Shown here piece by piece: positions 62,285-64,000 of a DNA stretch of 64,000 bases. The stretch lies in contig CALURT010000005.1 in assembly GCA_944323245.1 (NCBI GenBank), positions 1 through 64,000 on the forward strand, written 5' to 3'. Made by a program: the position numbers and the translations under genes. The notes under the pieces are model-generated. The model saw only the letters and a program-made list of their open reading frames with translations, had not been told where the DNA came from and ran no database searches. How positions within the stretch are numbered: the first letter of the stretch is position 1; every line of letters starts with the position of its first letter. Source of the stretch: an uncultured Bacteroidales bacterium. Lineage in GTDB: Bacteria > Bacteroidota > Bacteroidia > Bacteroidales > UBA932.

Positions 62285-63586
62285 ATGATCTGGAATCCTA
62301 CAAAGGAATGTATGAGCAGGGACGAAATGACTGCCCTGCAGGGAGAAAGACTCCACAAAACAGTGGAAACGGTATATCACAACGTGCCGTTCTACAGACA
62401 CAGGATGCAGGAACTCGACCTGACTCCCGATGACATAAGGACTGTCGAAGACATTGTCAAGCTGCCGTTTACCACCAAACAGGATCTGAGGGACAACTAC
62501 CCGACAGGCCTCCAGTCGGCAGCCCAGTCGGAAATAGTCAGATACCATGCATCTTCAGGCACTACCGGCAATCCTACCGTCGTAGGCTATACGAGACGTG
62601 ACCTTGAAATATGGAAGGAAGTGGCTGCAAGATGCCTTACGGCATACGGAGTCACCAAAGATGACGTTTTTTCGGTAGGTTATGGCTACGGACTGTTTAC
62701 CGGTGGCCTTGGAGTCCATTATGGAGTGGAATACATCGGAGCCTCGGCCGTGCCTACCTCCACCGGAAATACGGAGAAACATCTCAGGCTGCTGAGGGAT
62801 TTGAAAGTTACCGGAATCGCCTGTACCCCTTCCTACGCCCTGTATCTCGCCGAGGCAATGGACAAATACGGAATGACACGGGACGACATCTGCCTGAAAG
62901 TCGGTGCGTTCGGAGCGGAGCCGTGGACGGAAAACATGAGAAAGGAAATCGAAGGCAGGCTCGGACTTCAGGCATACAATATCTACGGCCTGAGCGAAAT
63001 CATGGGCCCCGGGGTTTCTTACGAATGCGAGTGCAAACACGGTTCCCATATTTCTGAAGATCATTTTTATCCGGAAATCATCGATCCGGACACCCTGCAG
63101 CCGTTGGGCGCAGGAAAGACGGGGGAATTGGTATTCACGACACTTACCAAGACGGGAATGCCGTTGCTGCGGTACAGGACGAAGGATCTTACTTCGCTCA
63201 TTGACGGAGAATGCGAATGCGGCAGGACGAACGTACGTATGACCCGCATCCTTGGAAGAAGTGACGACATGTTGATAATCAGAGGTATAAACGTCTTCCC
63301 GTCACAGGTGGAAAGCGTCATTCTCGACATGCCGGAATTCGAGCCGGTCTACATGCTCGTTGTGGACAGGGTCAACAATTTGGATACACTTCAGGTTCAG
63401 GTGGAAGTCAGAAAGGACTTCTTCTGCGATGAGGTGGGCATGATGCTCCAGCTCAGAAAACGCCTTGCTGACAAGCTGAAGAGCATATTGTCCATAAGTG
63501 CGGATGTCAAGCTCATGGAACCGAACTCCATACCGCGTTCGGAAGGCAAGAGCGTCAGAATCCACGACAAAAGAAAACTGTATTAA
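62285..63586 (+). CDS. Phenylacetate-CoA ligase (PaaK-like)
   Basis: This 433-residue adenylate-forming enzyme activates phenylacetate or a related aryl acid with ATP and CoA. The P-loop is YHASSGTTGNPTVVGYT near residue 92. GYGYGLFTGGLG, AYNIYGLSEIMGPGVSYEC and the C-terminal hinge region GRSDDMLIIRGINVFPSQVE are characteristic of PaaK. Conserved cysteines, in CECKHG and DGECECGRTN, fit a zinc site seen in this family. The gene is followed by an ACT-domain protein 17 bases downstream. In anaerobic Bacteroidales this pair often goes with indolepyruvate:ferredoxin oxidoreductase, which is not in view. Confidence 0.93.
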   Translation: MIWNPTKECMSRDEMTALQGERLHKTVETVYHNVPFYRHRMQELDLTPDDIRTVEDIVKLPFTTKQDLRDNYPTGLQSAAQSEIVRYHASSGTTGNPTVVGYTRRDLEIWKEVAARCLTAYGVTKDDVFSVGYGYGLFTGGLGVHYGVEYIGASAVPTSTGNTEKHLRLLRDLKVTGIACTPSYALYLAEAMDKYGMTRDDICLKVGAFGAEPWTENMRKEIEGRLGLQAYNIYGLSEIMGPGVSYECECKHGSHISEDHFYPEIIDPDTLQPLGAGKTGELVFTTLTKTGMPLLRYRTKDLTSLIDGECECGRTNVRMTRILGRSDDMLIIRGINVFPSQVESVILDMPEFEPVYMLVVDRVNNLDTLQVQVEVRKDFFCDEVGMMLQLRKRLADKLKSILSISADVKLMEPNSIPRSEGKSVRIHDKRKLY

Positions 63587-63603
63587 CCGAAAAATCCTTA
63601 CAA

Positions 63604-64000
63604 ATGACAATAAAGCAAATATCGGTATTCCTTGAGAACAAAAGCGGAAGGCTGAATCATGTAACCAAAGTCCTTGCCGATGCCGGCATCAATTTAGACG
63701 CTTTCTGTATAGCTGAAACCACTGACTTCGGTCTGTTGAGACTCATAGTTTCGGATGTGGACAAAGCCGTGGAAGTGCTTCGCAAGGCGGATGTCGCTGT
63801 CATTCTTACAGATGTGGTATGTATGGAATGCGGAAACACTCCGGGCTCGCTGGCTGCCATTCTTGCAGCTCTCGCCGAGAGAGGCATATTCATAGAATAC
63901 ATGTATGCCTTCTCTCAGGCGGAAACTACGGCCAAAGTAATCATCCGTCCGAACGATCTCAAGGCCTGTACGCAGGTCCTATCCGAGCTGGAACTTGCGT
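63604..64000 (+). CDS. ACT-domain protein (tandem ACT, cut by window edge)
   Basis: The frame starts at MTIKQISVFLENKSGRLNHV and stays open for 132 codons to the window end, so the last few residues and the stop are missing. Two ACT-like units are visible: residues about 1-65 (GRLNHVTKVLADAGINLDAF) and 70-132 (PGSLAAILAALAERGIFIEY). ACT domains bind amino acids and regulate metabolism. The small stand-alone tandem form is regularly found after PaaK in Bacteroidales. It may sense an aromatic amino acid and adjust the ligase or oxidoreductase; that is inference. Confidence 0.88.
   Translation, partial: MTIKQISVFLENKSGRLNHVTKVLADAGINLDAFCIAETTDFGLLRLIVSDVDKAVEVLRKADVAVILTDVVCMECGNTPGSLAAILAALAERGIFIEYMYAFSQAETTAKVIIRPNDLKACTQVLSELELA

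Noticed and set aside
1..64000. CRISPR arrays, tRNA or rRNA genes, integrases and insertion sequences
   Set aside because: No regularly spaced repeats with spacers, no tRNA-like cloverleaf in the short spacers and no transposase or integrase motif was found by reading.

Overview
The window looks like chromosome of a Bacteroidales bacterium, probably gut or rumen associated, with moderate GC content. The evidence is many exact Bacteroidetes-type -7 boxes (TAnnTTTG), a Bacteroidetes-type RNA polymerase omega-like protein, a FeoA-FeoB fusion, BamD, BamA and two Skp/OmpH proteins, a BACON-like nuclease lipoprotein, PEGA-repeat proteins and loose Bacteroidetes lipoboxes. Genus is not resolved; Rikenellaceae or a related family is my guess. 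I see no rRNA, tRNA, CRISPR array, intact insertion sequence or prophage.

Layout. 1-1.6 kb: edge of a type I restriction-modification locus (hsdM plus the first codons of another gene). 1.8-5.8 kb: an iron/nitrosative-stress block (atypical LuxR regulator, RIC-type hemerythrin protein, FeoAB). 6-12.2 kb: an RND efflux operon in which permease and outer-membrane factor are one 1520-residue ORF, followed by a BCP peroxiredoxin. 12.2-26.7 kb: housekeeping genes (cysteine-free PerR-like regulator, SDR, trxB, bamD, omega-like, recN, LysM/PBP1 protein, glycosyltransferase, two ompH genes, pdxJ, nadK, uppS, bamA). 26.7-33.8 kb: a 2-oxoglutarate node (korAB, gdhA, dicarboxylate transporter, barrel protein). 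33.8-37.4 kb: cstA, an AT-rich island holding a DUF3791/DUF3990 remnant, and a PEGA protein whose C-terminus lies in that island. 37.4-39.4 kb: a queuosine-precursor operon behind a preQ1-I riboswitch. 39.4-44.9 kb: a CusBAC-like metal efflux operon. 44.9-51.9 kb: a REP-like element, then a four-gene envelope operon (two LPP20-like proteins, a PEGA-barrel protein, a coiled-coil/proline-rich/transglutaminase-like protein) that I cannot match to a described system. 51.9-56.5 kb: secreted nuclease, NhaC-like antiporter, AAA/DUF4143 ATPase. 56.5-64 kb: aromatic metabolism (aroB, an aroD-aroA fusion, aroC, an aminotransferase, a hairpin-rich spacer, phenylacetate-CoA ligase, ACT protein).

Genes that appear to work together: FeoAB with the RIC protein in iron and NO handling; the PerR-like regulator beside BCP in peroxide defence; Kor and Gdh in making glutamate from succinyl-CoA through 2-oxoglutarate, with a transporter for C4-dicarboxylates; YhhQ, QueC and QueF in preQ0/preQ1 supply under preQ1 control; and the aro genes with aminotransferase, aryl-CoA ligase and ACT sensor in aromatic amino acid formation. 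All assignments come from reading motifs; no database search was run.
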